This document shows, piece after piece, positions 24,945-36,398 of a DNA stretch of 64,000 bases. A model generated the notes under the pieces. That model saw only the letters and a program-made list of their open reading frames with translations, ran no database searches and was not told the DNA's origin. The DNA lies in assembly GCA_951213105.1 (NCBI GenBank), contig OX578137.1, positions 78,933,604 to 78,997,603 on the forward strand, in the 5' to 3' direction. A program made the position numbers and the translations under genes. The first letter of the stretch is position 1. Every line of letters starts with the position of its first letter. This DNA comes from Amaurobius ferox. Its lineage: Eukaryota; Arthropoda; Arachnida; Araneae; Amaurobiidae.

Positions 24945-25890
24945 AATAAATGTATTTTTATCCATTGCTGCCAGTTATAAAATGATAAAAAAACAAATGA
25001 AAATTTTCCCGGAACTCTAGTGTTATTGCTGGAAAAAGTTTCATCGAAATGTATCACAAGATACTTAGTTTGAAAATATATTTCTGAAATATCACTTTCA
25101 TATTTAAACGTGGAACAACATTTAGAATATTTTTGGCAAAAATCTGCTTCTAACTAAGCTTCACAAATCAGTGAAAATCTTATATAAATACGTTAAGCTC
25201 TTCGCTAGTTATAAGCGGAATTTACACACATGCAACAAGATGCGGTTTTTTATTACTTTGTTAAAAGTTTATTTTTATTATTTGTTATTTTTATTTATTG
25301 CGACTAGATATAGAATGATAAAAATTCAAATAAATTCCCGTAACTCCAGTGTGGTAGTCTGAAAAATTTCATCGAAATATATCAAAAGGTGCTTAGTTTG
25401 GAAATATAATTTCGGACTATTACTTGATATATAAACGGGGAACATCGTTCAGAATACTTTTGCCAAAAACCTGTTTCTAACTAAGCTACACAAATCAGTG
25501 AGAAATGCATATAAATATGTTGAGCTGTTGCCGAGTTATAAGCGATATTTATACACATGCAACAATATGTGTTTTTTATTACTTTGTAAAAAAAGGCATT
25601 TTTATTCCTTGTTATTTTTATTTATTGCGGCCAGATATAGAACGATAAAAATTCAAATAAAAAAACTTCTTGGAACTCCAGTGCGGTTGCCTGAAAAAGT
25701 TTCATCGAAATATATCAGGAGATGCTTAGTTTGGAAATATATTTCCGAAATATTACTTGATTTATAAACGGGGAACAACATCTGGAATACAGAAACCAGT
25801 GAAAAACGTACGTAAATACGTTGAACTATTCCCGAGTTATAAGCTGAAATTGCATACATGTAGCAAGAGTATATTTTTATTAATCTTATT
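24945..25890. repeat. Tandem repeat of ~327-bp units, about three copies
   Basis: Blocks repeating in order: AGTTATAAGCG, ACACATGCAACAA, TTGTTATTTTTATTTATTGCG, ATCGAAATATATCA and GCTTAGTTTGGAAATATA. The anchor ATGCAACAA occurs near 25229 and 25557, giving a spacing of about 327 bp. Partial units flank on both sides. The small frames at 25171 and 25498 are homologous only because of the repeat and are not considered genes. Confidence 0.85.
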
Positions 25891-27029
25891 CCACTCTTTA
25901 CTATCTATGCACTAATTATCTAAATTGTTCGTGTCTTTTTCAAACACCCAGAAGCTTCGGTGCCCTATAGAATATTTAGAATCTATAGGTCGCCGGGAAT
26001 TTTTAGATAATACTTATAGAGTCTTTGCACTTAGAGAATACTTATAGAATATTTAAAGAATATTTTGAAGTTAGATATATATAGAACCAACCGGATAAAA
26101 CTAATTGAAGCAATTTTAGATTAAGGCTACTATCTCCAACACTAAGCGCCATGCAACTTTAACATGCGCCTTTAACAAGCGCCATGCAACAGAATAACAA
26201 TAAAAGATACCGTAATATATCTTGGGCCTATTTGGTTTTCATGAAAAAAAATCAAAGAAACCGATTGCGTAATTCCAGCGAGAAAGCTTAGAATTAGACT
26301 AATCGAATATTTTCTTTATATATTTGATAAGGGGAAAATATTTACCTCTAACTGCTCTAAGATCTTATTCTGGTGATCTTGAAATAAGATAATTTAACCA
26401 CTATTATCTTATGTATTTCATTGTCCATGAAGAAAAAAACTTCAAAGTTTCATCACATTTTCTTTTCTTTTATGAATACCAGATTTCATTCTTTCAGTAA
26501 GTTTAACATCTGACATTTTCCCTGTGTAATTATTTCTTCCGAAAAACAGAAAATTATTTTGCAGTTACTGAAATGAATTCTTTTAATATAGATATTTAAA
26601 GGTATAGAATTCCACGATCAAGAATATCTGAAGAGAGCAAATTGAAACGTCAATCAGCCATTAACTCTTCCTTTGGCGGCGATGTAAGATCTTCGAGGCT
26701 TTAGAATAGAAGACAGTACAAGGTATTATCCTTTTAGACGAATTCTTTAACTAGTCGTAAGGTTTTCAATACCTGATAGTAGTAATTTCATGGTAATTTT
26801 CTATTTGTGCTATTATAATATTCTATCCAAATAATATATATTTATAAATAGTTCTGTCTTTGTATAAATTGCACAAGAATAAATGCAATTTAAAGATAGT
26901 TTTAGCACTTATGAAAGACGTTTAATGTTTAAAAACTGATGTTTTAAAACTATTGCAGAACATTCCACTCTCTCATTACTTGTCGATAATTTTGCATACC
27001 AATCGCAGAGTTTACTTTCATAATAAGAG
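25891..27029. other. No gene recognised
   Basis: AT-rich. Near 25970-26070 the phrase ATAGAATATTTAGA(A) recurs with small changes. No coding content seen. Confidence 0.55.
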
Positions 27030-27260
27030 CTTGCAATTTCGTTCCAGTAACTCAGCGGTAGAGTATCAGCTGGTCAGTTCGATGATCCAAGGTTTAGGAG
27101 CCAGAACAAATAAACACTGTAGGTTAGTGAAAATATGTCGAAGGTCTGAAGACCCCAGACCGTGCGACTCACATATTGGATTTAGAGTAGCTATCTGCAC
27201 GGCCGGAAAAGGATACCTCCTGCATTCAGGAGGCACCCAAGGTCTACCATCAAACCAAAC
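27030..27260 (+). mobile_element. tRNA-derived SINE, family 2, copy A
   Basis: Begins with GAGCTTGCAATTTCGT and a degenerate A box (AGTAACTCAGCGGTAGAGT). A weak B-box region lies near 27087, followed by the body block TGTAGGTTAGTG and GTCGAAGGTCTGAA. The same order occurs in the minus-strand copy at 35886-36235. The body diverges after about 27160. It is old, judging from the damaged B box. Confidence 0.7.
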
Positions 27261-27419
27261 GAACTTTTATTTAGGTCTAAAAATATTACAATTTATAATA
27301 AATATTGTGATTAAACAGACAGTTTTACATTATATTTGAACTTGACAAGTACGTCCATTTTACAAAAATGGGAAAATGGTTATTGCGAATATGGATAAAA
27401 AGATCATTGAAAAATAATA

Positions 27420-27785
27420 TTTAGAGTGACGTATAATAACATAATAAAATATAGATTAAAATGAAAGTAAATAATAAAATTTTAAAAGTAAAATTTAGAA
27501 AATATATAAAAAGAAAATATATGAAAAGGAAAAAAAAATATTTGGCGTATGAAAACAAAAAACAGAAATTTAGAATAAAATTTAGGAAAGAAAAATAAGA
27601 AAAAATACAAATAAAATGTGTCAAAAGAAAAAGAAAGATAAAACAAAATAAGAACAGTTAACATAGCTTTTTTTTTTAAAGGAAAAAATAGAGGGAACAC
27701 AATAAGTTCATATAAGTTAATAAGAATGAAATAAAGGGATTCATTGATCAAAATTAAATAAGAGCAGAGTCTACTCATAAGCTTA
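27420..27785. repeat. A-rich low-complexity tract
   Basis: About 350 bp dominated by AAATAAAA/GAAAAATA. Minus-strand frames rich in F, Y and L here reflect composition only. Confidence 0.8.
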
Positions 27786-27787
27786 GG

Positions 27788-28027
27788 TCACTTTATTAGG
27801 AATTTCCATGGAAACAAGAATACAGTTTTAATTTTATCTACTGAAGAGGGATTTGAACGAACTTTGGAGAACCAAATTGGTTTATTAGAGGGGGAAGGTT
27901 TGCAGAGATGAAATTTTTTAGAAAAAGGACAATCGAAAATGTAATGGTCAACGTCACCGAATTTATTGCAAATACAGTTAGAGGTGGATTTAATTTTGAA
28001 AAAATATAAGTAATCAAGAAAGGGGCC
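27788..28027 (-). pseudogene. Non-LTR retrotransposon RT C-terminal fragment
   Basis: The minus-strand frame has the landmarks HGPFLDYLYFFKIK, CICNKFGDVDHYIFDC (C-x-C...H...C, the terminal zinc-binding segment of many LINE RTs) and KPSPSNKPIWFSKV before a stop at 27788. The frame continues at its 5' side into SINE-2-like sequence beginning about 28028, so the element is truncated to its last ~80 codons. It would be the tail that follows the RT/RNase H region in spider-type LINEs; no catalytic domain is left. Confidence 0.65.
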
Positions 28028-28195
28028 ATGATGTCGAAGGTCTGAAAGTGACCTTAGTACGACCAACACGGATTCAGTAGACTCTGGAAGATTGAGCTCC
28101 GATTTCAAATCGAGAGGATAACGAACACGCAGGAAGTTAACCTGGAGGGTAAGTAACATCAGCAGGCTAACCTGGGGTAAAAATAGCAGGAAATG
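28028..28195 (+). mobile_element. SINE family 2 body fragment (copy B)
   Basis: Shares GATGTCGAAGGTCTGAAAGT, GTAGACTCTGG, GAGGATAAC and CTAACCTGGGGTAAAAATAGC in order with the minus-strand copy at 35886-36235. The tRNA-like head is missing here. Confidence 0.7.
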
Positions 28196-28235
28196 GTCGT
28201 TCAGATTGTCGGTTGCACGCCAATCTGATATTAGA

Positions 28236-28375
28236 GACTGGATAATGCAAAGTCCACTTCAATAATAACAGCTTGCAATTTCGTCTCTGTAGCTCAAAGG
28301 TAATGCATCCCCTGGCTAATTCAAATATCCAGGGCTTGACTCCCGGTTGGGGGCAGCAAGGTTTTTTACACATTT
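28236..28375 (+). mobile_element. SINE family 2 head fragment
   Basis: Contains AAAGTCCACTTCAATAATAA, AGCTTGCAATTTCGTC, an A box (TGTAGCTCAAAGGTAATG) and a B-box-like GGGCTTGACTCCCG near 28331. It lacks the body and stands immediately downstream of a body fragment, giving a tail-then-head order. Confidence 0.7.
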
Positions 28376-28454
28376 TTAAATAGTTTTGCTTTAAATTGGA
28401 TCTCCCCTCCTCTTCCCTCCATTTTGTTCAATTTCGTGTATGATTAAAATGTAC

Positions 28455-29613
28455 CACACCTCTGTGTTAAAATTGTATATTAAAGTATTGTTTTATTTCT
28501 GTGTGATTGAAAGTGTCAATTTCGAAATGTAAATGTCTTTTCTACATGTTTTCAATTACATTGACTTTTAAGGGAAGTGAACTCTAAAATCGCAAAAGTG
28601 TTTATGTTCCAGAAAAATAGTAATAGTTTTGTATTTTCGCTTCTCAGTCGCTAGTTGGGAACTTGCAGGTTTTGCGCACGCGCGCGTTTGAAAAAGGATT
28701 TTGGAAGCAGTGTGGAAGGAGTCGTGGAAAAATGTAGACGTGTGTGTTTGATTCGCGTATGATCGCGAATTTTAAGAAAAGGTGGATTAATTTTGAAAGT
28801 GGAAGGATGTGATTAAAATATGTAACATAGTTCGACAAGTTGTGCGTAGAGTCGTTTGGCTCGGTTCAGAGATGAGTCACTCGTGTTTTTAAATGAATCA
28901 GCCTGGTAGTAATGGAATAATGAGTCTTGTGAAAAGAGAAAATGGTTCTTTCACTGGTCGGCTTGAATCGCTAATAGGGCTAGAGGGAAAGCTCATTTTA
29001 CAGCGATTTGTATTTGCCTGACTCCTCCTTGTGTCCTAAGGTACGAATCAACCAATCTCCGTAACCAACCAAGATGTCGAATTCCGCCAGCATGATGTTG
29101 TGTAGTCAAGTTTCCCGACCATTATGGATTTTGTTCTGCGCAAGAATCTCGATGAGTTTATGCCGAGAGTCCATCCTGATATCCTTTCCCATGGTACAGA
29201 ATTGTAAATGTTATATTTAAAAGAGACGAGGTAAAGTTTTATATATATTTAGTCTTCCACCTAACGAATAGAGTGTTAATTGTCAAATCCTCGTGAGTAT
29301 CAAGTCATTGATGATGTTATATGAAAATGTCGTATATGTTCAAAGTATACAAATGTGATATATAAATGTCAAGTATAATATGAGGAATATTGTGTTTATT
29401 TTATGTATCAGAAAATATGTGTATTCTCTTGGTTCCTCTTCCTCCAGGGGTGTTCTTAATGGTCACCCTACCGAGTGTAACTCTGAGTTATTGCGAGAAA
29501 TGCTTGTACTCCACTGTTTTCGATCAACTGCCTTGTTATTTCATGTTTAATAAATGTGTTTGATTTCAAAACTTTGTCTTCTCTGTCGAGTATACCAAAA
29601 CGTTCGCGACAGA
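28455..29613 (+). repeat. 5' LTR
   Basis: Shared sequence starts CACACCTCTGTG and ends CGTTCGCGACAGA. The copy at 33617-34775 has the same length and no difference that I could find. It contains a polyadenylation-like AATAAA (near 29549) before the end. The usual TG start is not seen at 28455; in the right copy a TGTGATAAGGCTTT lies directly upstream of the shared part, so the left LTR may have lost about 14 bp. Confidence 0.95.
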
Positions 29614-29615
29614 AT

Positions 29616-29633
29616 TGGTGCCGTTACTTTTCT
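29616..29633 (+). promoter_or_regulatory. Primer binding site
   Basis: TGGTGCCGTTACTTTTC starts with TGG, complementary to the CCA end of a tRNA, two bases after the LTR end. Which tRNA would prime cannot be told from here. Confidence 0.7.
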
Positions 29634-29953
29634 CGGTGAGTGGGGAAGAGCTGAGAGAATTAAAATTTTTAAAAAAATTTTCTTAAGAATTGAAATTTTG
29701 AAGGTTAAAAATTACCGTTGTGCTAAAATGAGTGTTTTCTTAAGTAAACAGAGTTCCATGTTCTGTTTTCGGTATTCTCAAAAACGAGTGTTCTTGGAAT
29801 TTGATATGTGCCATTTGATAAAAAAAAATTGATTTGTTTGCATATTTATGTCATTTGATTTGATAAAAACTGGTTTTATTGTAAATACTGTTTAAGAACA
29901 TTGCAATTGCATATTGTGTTAAACTATACGAGTATATTTGATTGTTATGCAAA

Positions 29954-32387
29954 ATGGCTCCAATTACTAGAAACAAAAAAGTAAATGTCGGTAAGATGAG
30001 TAAAAATTCAAGTAAAAAATTAAATTCCTCCTTGAATTTGTCGCTTGATATTGCTACTGAGTCGGATACTGTTAATTCTAAAAGTAAAGTTAAAAATGTT
30101 AGCCACAAAGCTAAATCTAATGAGGAAAATATATCAGATAAATCGCCGGTATGTCTGAATTCTTCTTCTGGCACTTTGCCAAATCAAAACAGTGCTTCAT
30201 CGGTAAATGATAACATGTTAAAATCATTCCATATTTTCACACCTAAGTTCGCACATCATATTCCAAAATTCTCGGGAAATTCAGAGCTTTCGTTGTCACA
30301 GTTTTTGGAAAAGTTAAATTTAGTAGCCACTCATGCAAACTGGAGTGAGTGTGAACAAATTAGTTTGTTTGAGATTGAATTTAGAGGGGGAAGCAAATAG
30401 ATTGATTGAAGAGAATCCAAAGCACAGAAATTGTAAAAATTTGCAGGAAATTATTCACATTTTGAAAGATCATTTTGAAGTGACCGAAAATGTTACTAAA
30501 AACATAATTTCACTCGTGAACTTTACACAGAGACCAAATGAGTCGGTTAAACAGTTTTCGATGAGAATCGAAGCTGCTTCATTTAAGGTTGTTCCGGAAG
30601 ATGTAGATTCCGAAAGTGAGAATAAAATCAGGCAAACACTTTTAAAAACTTCATTTATTAATGGTTTATATCCGGAACTAAAAAGATTGGTGTTGTCACA
30701 AAACCCTAGAGATTTTTATTCGGCTAGAAAACTTGCAATTCTTGAGGAATCTATTTTAAATGAAAATAATGCTATGTACTTGACTAATCCGGTACTTACA
30801 AGAAAAGATGTTCTCACACCAGAAAAATATGTTCTCACACCAGATCAAAGTGAAAGTATGTCAGATTTAAAAAGAAAAGTGTTAGAACAGGAAAGGGACA
30901 TTGAATTTCTTAGGGGTAAAATAGAAAAATTTAAGTTTAATTCAGATAAAGTTAACGAAAAGCGTTCACCGCGTCCAAAGTGTGACAAATGTGGTAAATT
31001 AGGTCACGTTCAAGAACAGTGTTGGAAAAAGGTTTTTCAAAAAAGAGATGTGTACGGTATAAAATGTAGGAAAATTTATACCAGTCCTGGAACTAGGTAT
31101 CACCAGGGTGAAAGACACAGAGGGCAAATGTCTGCAAATGAGTGGAAGTATAAAAAGCAAGGAACGCAAAATTATAAAAATAAGGAGTCATATAAATCTT
31201 TGCAAAATTCCAAAAATCATTCTTCTGGGAATCAGAGTAGATATCCCATGCACAATTATAATAATAGAAAAACTTTTGATAGGCAAACGTCACATTGTGA
31301 GGAAAATAATATTTGTCATAATATTACAAATTCTTTGTCATCTTCTTCTATTATAAAAGGAAAATTAGTGAGCAGTGAAGTGTCAATATTGATTGATACG
31401 GGTAGTTCAATTAATTTAGTGTATGAGGAAGCTTTAAATACTGTACCCATTGCACATATGTTGCTAACATACAAACCAACAATTTTGCGTAGCTTTAGTT
31501 CACAAGATACTAAAGTTGAATGTTTAGCCACTATTTCACTAAATTTGGGAAAAGAAAGATTCCCTACCGAATTTTTTGTGTTAAAATCACCAGCTCCTAT
31601 TTCATATAATGTAATCCTTGGTAACAAGTTTTTACATAAACATAATGCTATTATAGATTATAATCACTTCTGTTTTAAGTTTTCAAACTCTTCCATTCCT
31701 TTTGTTGGTTATCAATGTACGAATAATTTACTTTCGATTTCAAATCATGAACCGGCAAATGAGTCGGAAATTGCAGACTCAAACCTAAGTAGTGTCGCAA
31801 AGCGTATTGCTGTGCCTGACTCGCAGATGAGTAGTGGAAAAAATGTTCGTGTGGTAGAGGACTGTAAACCGAAAGAGTTCCATACGAATGCAGGTGCCAA
31901 ATGCAAAGCAGATCTAGCACCGGTAGTGAATGAGTCTCAGGTCATTCGGGAAGAGTATGTGAGCAGAAATTTTTCGGAAAATAAGGTAGTGCCACATTTG
32001 GGTAGTGAAGAGGTACATATTAACGATTTGGAAAATGGAAGCAAATCTTTTAGAGATTTGGTAGTAAATGCACAGAATGTTACTTTGCATATGGGGGAAA
32101 AGCAAAATCATGTTAGAGGTGGTACAGAAGTTAACTTTGTCATTCAACACAAAAACAATCCATGTAATCAGCAATTGGTCCACGTTAATAGATTAACTCC
32201 TTTACCTCCTAGACGTAGTGAATTGATTTCTAGCACATATAATGATAACATTGATAATTCTTCAACTCAAGAAACAAGACAATTTAAAAGTAGATATTTT
32301 CTAAACCATCAAAATAGGGTTAAAACTCAAAATGTTCCTAATTCACACAAGTATGACTTGCGCCCAAGAGGCCAATTTATTCATTAA
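29954..32387 (+). pseudogene. Gag-protease polyprotein with integrase-tail-like C-terminus, one frameshift
   Basis: The start is the ATG at 29954 (MAPITRNKK..). The first ~145 codons read in one frame to a TAG at 30398. The capsid reading continues in the next frame from a run of five G at 30386-30390, where one G too many shifts the frame; the second frame then stays open to TAA at 32385-32387. Order: Lys/Ser-rich N-terminus, retrotransposon Gag capsid domain, a short heptad-like segment, the zinc knuckle CDKCGKLGHVQEQC (30981-31022), a basic Asn/Lys-rich linker, and the protease active site LIDTGSSINL (DTG at 31395-31403) with ILGNKFL downstream. The last ~80 codons include HVNRLTPL and end in YDLRPRG, phrases typical of the end of Gypsy integrase/pol. 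Gag would form the particle and protease would mature it. There is no RT. The frameshift is the only defect seen. Confidence 0.85.
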
Positions 32388-33616
32388 AGTTACTTGTCAA
32401 TTAAGGCAATATGTCAAGAGAGCAATTGGCTCAAAAGTAAAGTAAAATATTTAGATTGTGAAATTCTCACATTTTCAAAAAAAAAAAAAAAGACTGATAT
32501 TGTTGAGATGGACAATTATGTTTCATAATATTATATTTTCAATTGTTTCACAAAATGTTTTGCAAAACTGTATGCTATGTTAAAATGGATCCGATATTTC
32601 TGAACTTCTGTGTAATTTGCTTTATGTGTCAGTCAGCTGAATGTTCTGTACTGCAAGTTCTGTGCCAGTGCAGCTTTCTGAATGTGAGTGCCATGTTAAT
32701 CAGGTTGAAGTAGTGTTTTAAAATTCTAAATACTTAAATAATAATTTTTTTTGCTTTACTTTAATGATAAGCAGTAATGTTTTAAAGTAATTTTAAGATA
32801 ATTAAGTACTTGATGGATTAGAGTTTTGGTAAGGATTTTTAAGGATAACTGATAATTTTTATCTCTGTTTTATTTTATGAATGTGTGAATGATTTTTTTT
32901 TAATTTAAAGGTCTAGTAAATTTTAGAAATTTTTTTGTCATTTGGTGTTTGTTGACTTATTGGTTGGGGGTACCGCCACCTCTAGGTTTGCAACTTTCTA
33001 ATGAACTTGTTTCTTGCCTGGGTGCCTGATCAACATTCTTGGTTTGAAAATTTGTCTCATTTTCTAAATTAGTAATTTTTTTAAATGTCTTTTAAAGTAA
33101 TTTGTTGGCAAGGTTGGATAATAGTTAATAAATTGATTTCTGTGAAAAGTAAATTTATAGAATTTTAATTGTAAAATTTTTGAAGAAAGAAAACTTTTTG
33201 TTTAGTTAAACTTTTTGTGAGTTGAGTAAATTAAATTTTCATGTCTCTGTGGTACTCACCAGAAAATGTATTAGTGTTTAAGTTTTAAAAGGGGCAATTT
33301 CATCATTTGTGTCTTGTTAATTTGGTGTTGTCTTGTAAAGGTCTATGCTTGTATTGAGACTTATTTTTTTTTTACTCACGAGTCAAACTTTAGGCCACTC
33401 TTGGATTTTGGTTATTATGCTGGTCATGATCTTGTTTGTTTTTGTTTTTTTTCTTTGATGTACATGTACATCGCTCAAAATTTACACTAAATTCCTCTCA
33501 ATGGAACATATGTCATTGGGAACTTAATGCAGGTATTTTCCTAGTATTGTGTGGAAAAATTCCCCGCTTTGCAGGAAATTTTTCTCCCGGGCCCCGAAGG
33601 AGTGTGATAAGGCTTT
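32388..33616. other. 3' non-coding internal region of the LTR element, with polypurine tract
   Basis: T-rich sequence without useful ORFs, containing an A14 run near 32478. It ends in CCCCGAAGGAG (33592-33602), a short purine tract where plus-strand DNA synthesis would start. TGTGATAAGG follows, a conventional LTR start, although homology to the left LTR begins only at 33617. Confidence 0.7.
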
Positions 33617-34775
33617 CACACCTCTGTGTTAAAATTGTATATTAAAGTATTGTTTTATTTCTGTGTGATTGAAAGTGTCAATTTCGAAATGTAAATGTCT
33701 TTTCTACATGTTTTCAATTACATTGACTTTTAAGGGAAGTGAACTCTAAAATCGCAAAAGTGTTTATGTTCCAGAAAAATAGTAATAGTTTTGTATTTTC
33801 GCTTCTCAGTCGCTAGTTGGGAACTTGCAGGTTTTGCGCACGCGCGCGTTTGAAAAAGGATTTTGGAAGCAGTGTGGAAGGAGTCGTGGAAAAATGTAGA
33901 CGTGTGTGTTTGATTCGCGTATGATCGCGAATTTTAAGAAAAGGTGGATTAATTTTGAAAGTGGAAGGATGTGATTAAAATATGTAACATAGTTCGACAA
34001 GTTGTGCGTAGAGTCGTTTGGCTCGGTTCAGAGATGAGTCACTCGTGTTTTTAAATGAATCAGCCTGGTAGTAATGGAATAATGAGTCTTGTGAAAAGAG
34101 AAAATGGTTCTTTCACTGGTCGGCTTGAATCGCTAATAGGGCTAGAGGGAAAGCTCATTTTACAGCGATTTGTATTTGCCTGACTCCTCCTTGTGTCCTA
34201 AGGTACGAATCAACCAATCTCCGTAACCAACCAAGATGTCGAATTCCGCCAGCATGATGTTGTGTAGTCAAGTTTCCCGACCATTATGGATTTTGTTCTG
34301 CGCAAGAATCTCGATGAGTTTATGCCGAGAGTCCATCCTGATATCCTTTCCCATGGTACAGAATTGTAAATGTTATATTTAAAAGAGACGAGGTAAAGTT
34401 TTATATATATTTAGTCTTCCACCTAACGAATAGAGTGTTAATTGTCAAATCCTCGTGAGTATCAAGTCATTGATGATGTTATATGAAAATGTCGTATATG
34501 TTCAAAGTATACAAATGTGATATATAAATGTCAAGTATAATATGAGGAATATTGTGTTTATTTTATGTATCAGAAAATATGTGTATTCTCTTGGTTCCTC
34601 TTCCTCCAGGGGTGTTCTTAATGGTCACCCTACCGAGTGTAACTCTGAGTTATTGCGAGAAATGCTTGTACTCCACTGTTTTCGATCAACTGCCTTGTTA
34701 TTTCATGTTTAATAAATGTGTTTGATTTCAAAACTTTGTCTTCTCTGTCGAGTATACCAAAACGTTCGCGACAGA
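33617..34775 (+). repeat. 3' LTR
   Basis: Same length and, as far as I can see, same sequence as 28455-29613. If the TGTGATAAGG upstream is included the LTR would be 1,173 bp. The downstream flank begins GGACATTAG. Confidence 0.95.
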
Positions 34776-34939
34776 GGACATTAGAATTGTTTTATATAAT
34801 TGTTTTAATTTTTATGTCATAGAGTAGTGGCAAATAAGTAGTTTACTAATGACGTAAAATATAAAATCTATAATATTATTTATAAAATCTATACAATACT
34901 TGTCCAACGTGTTTGTGACTTTCGAAATGCTTCAGGAGC

Positions 34940-35735
34940 CCGGTAAGTAATCTCAATGACTGGATTTTTGCACACTTACAGTATTAACCACGTGATAGAA
35001 CCTAAAATAGCCGGATTGTTTATTTAGCCTATCGGGGCGGATAAATGGGTTTTTTTAAAATCTTCCTTGACTCTCCAAATTTCCTGACTATCTAGAAAGC
35101 TGAATCTTTGCACGCTTACAGTATGGACCACGGAACAAAACTTAGCGGAGCCGGATCATCAATTTTCCTCCTGTAGCGGATATAGAGATTTTCGAAAGGG
35201 ATTTATTGACTCTCCGGAAGCCCCTGGTAAATTAGCTAACTGAATCTTATGCACACTTATAGTATTGATAATGATACAGAACCTAATGGAGCAATATTTT
35301 CAATTTTGCCTAAGGAGGAGGACTGAGAGGGGTTAAAAATATTCTTTCTAAATACTCTAGTAGAGCCCTACTGTGGCTTCTTCTTTTTCGGCCCAGACCG
35401 ACCGACCTACCAGAGAGGTATAAGGTATAAGTTGGACGGCCGGAATGTACCACCCAATTTAGACCGGAACCCAGGGGAGGAGGCATCCACAGGGACCGTA
35501 CCCTCCTCCCCCCCACCAACCTCTCGGAAGGACTTACGGACCCACATGTTTAGTGTGATCGTACTCCGAGTGAACAAGGCGGAAGTTTTAGCTGTGGCGG
35601 GAATCGAATCCGGGCCGTTCGAGTGCAATTCTCGCACTCTAACCACTGGGCTGTCGCGCCCCTAATGTGGCTTAGAAAGCTAGAACTGCATATTTATTGT
35701 ACCGATCAGAAGCTAGCCATACAAAACCCATTTTT
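34940..35735. repeat. Tandem array of ~142-bp units, interrupted by a SINE
   Basis: The block TTTGCACACTTACAGTATTA and variants occur at about 34966, 35107 and 35249 (spacings 141 and 142). A fourth, more diverged unit near 35686 fits the same spacing once the 281-bp SINE and its ~14-bp duplication are subtracted. The units also share CTCCGGAAG/CTCCAAATTT and GAACCTAA blocks. Confidence 0.8.
35380..35660 (-). mobile_element. tRNA-derived SINE, family 1, full copy
   Basis: The reverse complement of the 15192-15472 element over its whole 281 bp. The B box reads CGGATTCGATTCCCGCC on the minus strand near 35606 and the A box CAGCCCAGTGGTTAGAGTG near 35650. The flanks CCCTACTGTGGCTT (35366-35379) and CCCTAATGTGGCTT (35660-35673) are a target duplication with one mismatch. 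It sits inside a 142-bp tandem array, which confirms the insertion. Confidence 0.9.
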
Positions 35736-35885
35736 GTCCCCTCTGTCTTTGATGCTACATTGCTAAATCAAATAGTTCTTAATAGACTAAATATGCAAAC
35801 TCATTTTTAATTGTGTTAGTTTAAGTCTTTGATATTCCTATGCACTAGTTAGTTAATATAATTCAATTTGAAATGTTATAAAGAG

Positions 35886-36235
35886 CCTTGATGCCTAACC
35901 ACCTCCTGCTATTTTTACCTCAGGTTAGCTTCCTGTACTACTATCTTTACCCAGAGTAGTATCCTACGTGGTTGTTATCCCCTCAATTTTTGAAATAGGC
36001 ACGCCATATACCAGAGTCCACTACATCGATGTTTGTCAAACTAGGGTCACTTTCAACCCTCCGATATCTTTGCACTAACCTACAGGGTTGATTTGTTCGA
36101 GCGCCATTGTAAAGAGCCGTGTTGTCTCAATCCTAAATCGAACTCTGGATCTTCGAACTGGTCAGCCGACGCTCTACCATTGAACTGCTGGGACGAAATT
36201 GCAAGCTCTTCTCGTCCAAGTGGACTCTGCAGAGA
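35886..36235 (-). mobile_element. tRNA-derived SINE, family 2, most complete copy
   Basis: On the minus strand: GCAGAGTCCACTTGG, GAGCTTGCAATTTCGTCCC, A box (GCAGTTCAATGGTAGAGCG), a B-box region with CCAGAGTTCGATTTAGG, then TGTAGGTTAGTG, GACTCTGG, GGGGATAAC and GCTAACCTGAGGTAAAAATA. The order agrees with fragments at 27030-27260 and 28028-28375. It defines a family of roughly 350 bp. Confidence 0.75.
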
Positions 36236-36398
36236 TAGCCAATATCTGTAATACGGAAATAAAAAAATATGATATGGTCAGCATATGAATTTCGCCACAT
36301 AACTTAAGTACATTACTTCTTTCAATGCGAAATAATAATAGACAAAGTCTACGGAACAATGTTTTTAACGTAAAAAAATCTGATGTGGGCAACACATG

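Larger units (their letters stand above)
28455..34775 (+). mobile_element. LTR retrotransposon, probably Ty3/Gypsy-like, pol-deleted and recent
   Basis: Two 1,159-bp direct repeats (28455-29613 and 33617-34775) bound 4,003 bp of internal sequence. By eye the repeats are identical, so insertion was very recent. After the left LTR comes a primer-binding-site-like TGGTGCCGTTACTTTTC. The internal region encodes Gag and an aspartic protease, then joins directly to a short piece that looks like the integrase C-terminal tail. RT, RNase H and the integrase core are absent. About 1.2 kb without ORFs follows, ending in a short purine tract before the right LTR. Mobilisation would need enzymes supplied by a relative. 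No matching target duplication was found. Confidence 0.9.

Noticed and set aside
25171..25767. Two similar ORFs (63 and 89 codons) that could be a small gene family
   Set aside because: They are homologous because both lie in a 327-bp tandem repeat, have different ends, and show no codon-level conservation.
27482..27778. 98-codon F/Y/L-rich minus-strand ORF resembling a membrane protein
   Set aside because: The opposite strand is A-rich low-complexity DNA; hydrophobicity is a by-product of composition.
28644..28838. 64-codon minus-strand ORF repeated identically at 33806-34000
   Set aside because: It lies in both LTRs, so identity reflects LTR identity, not selection on a protein.
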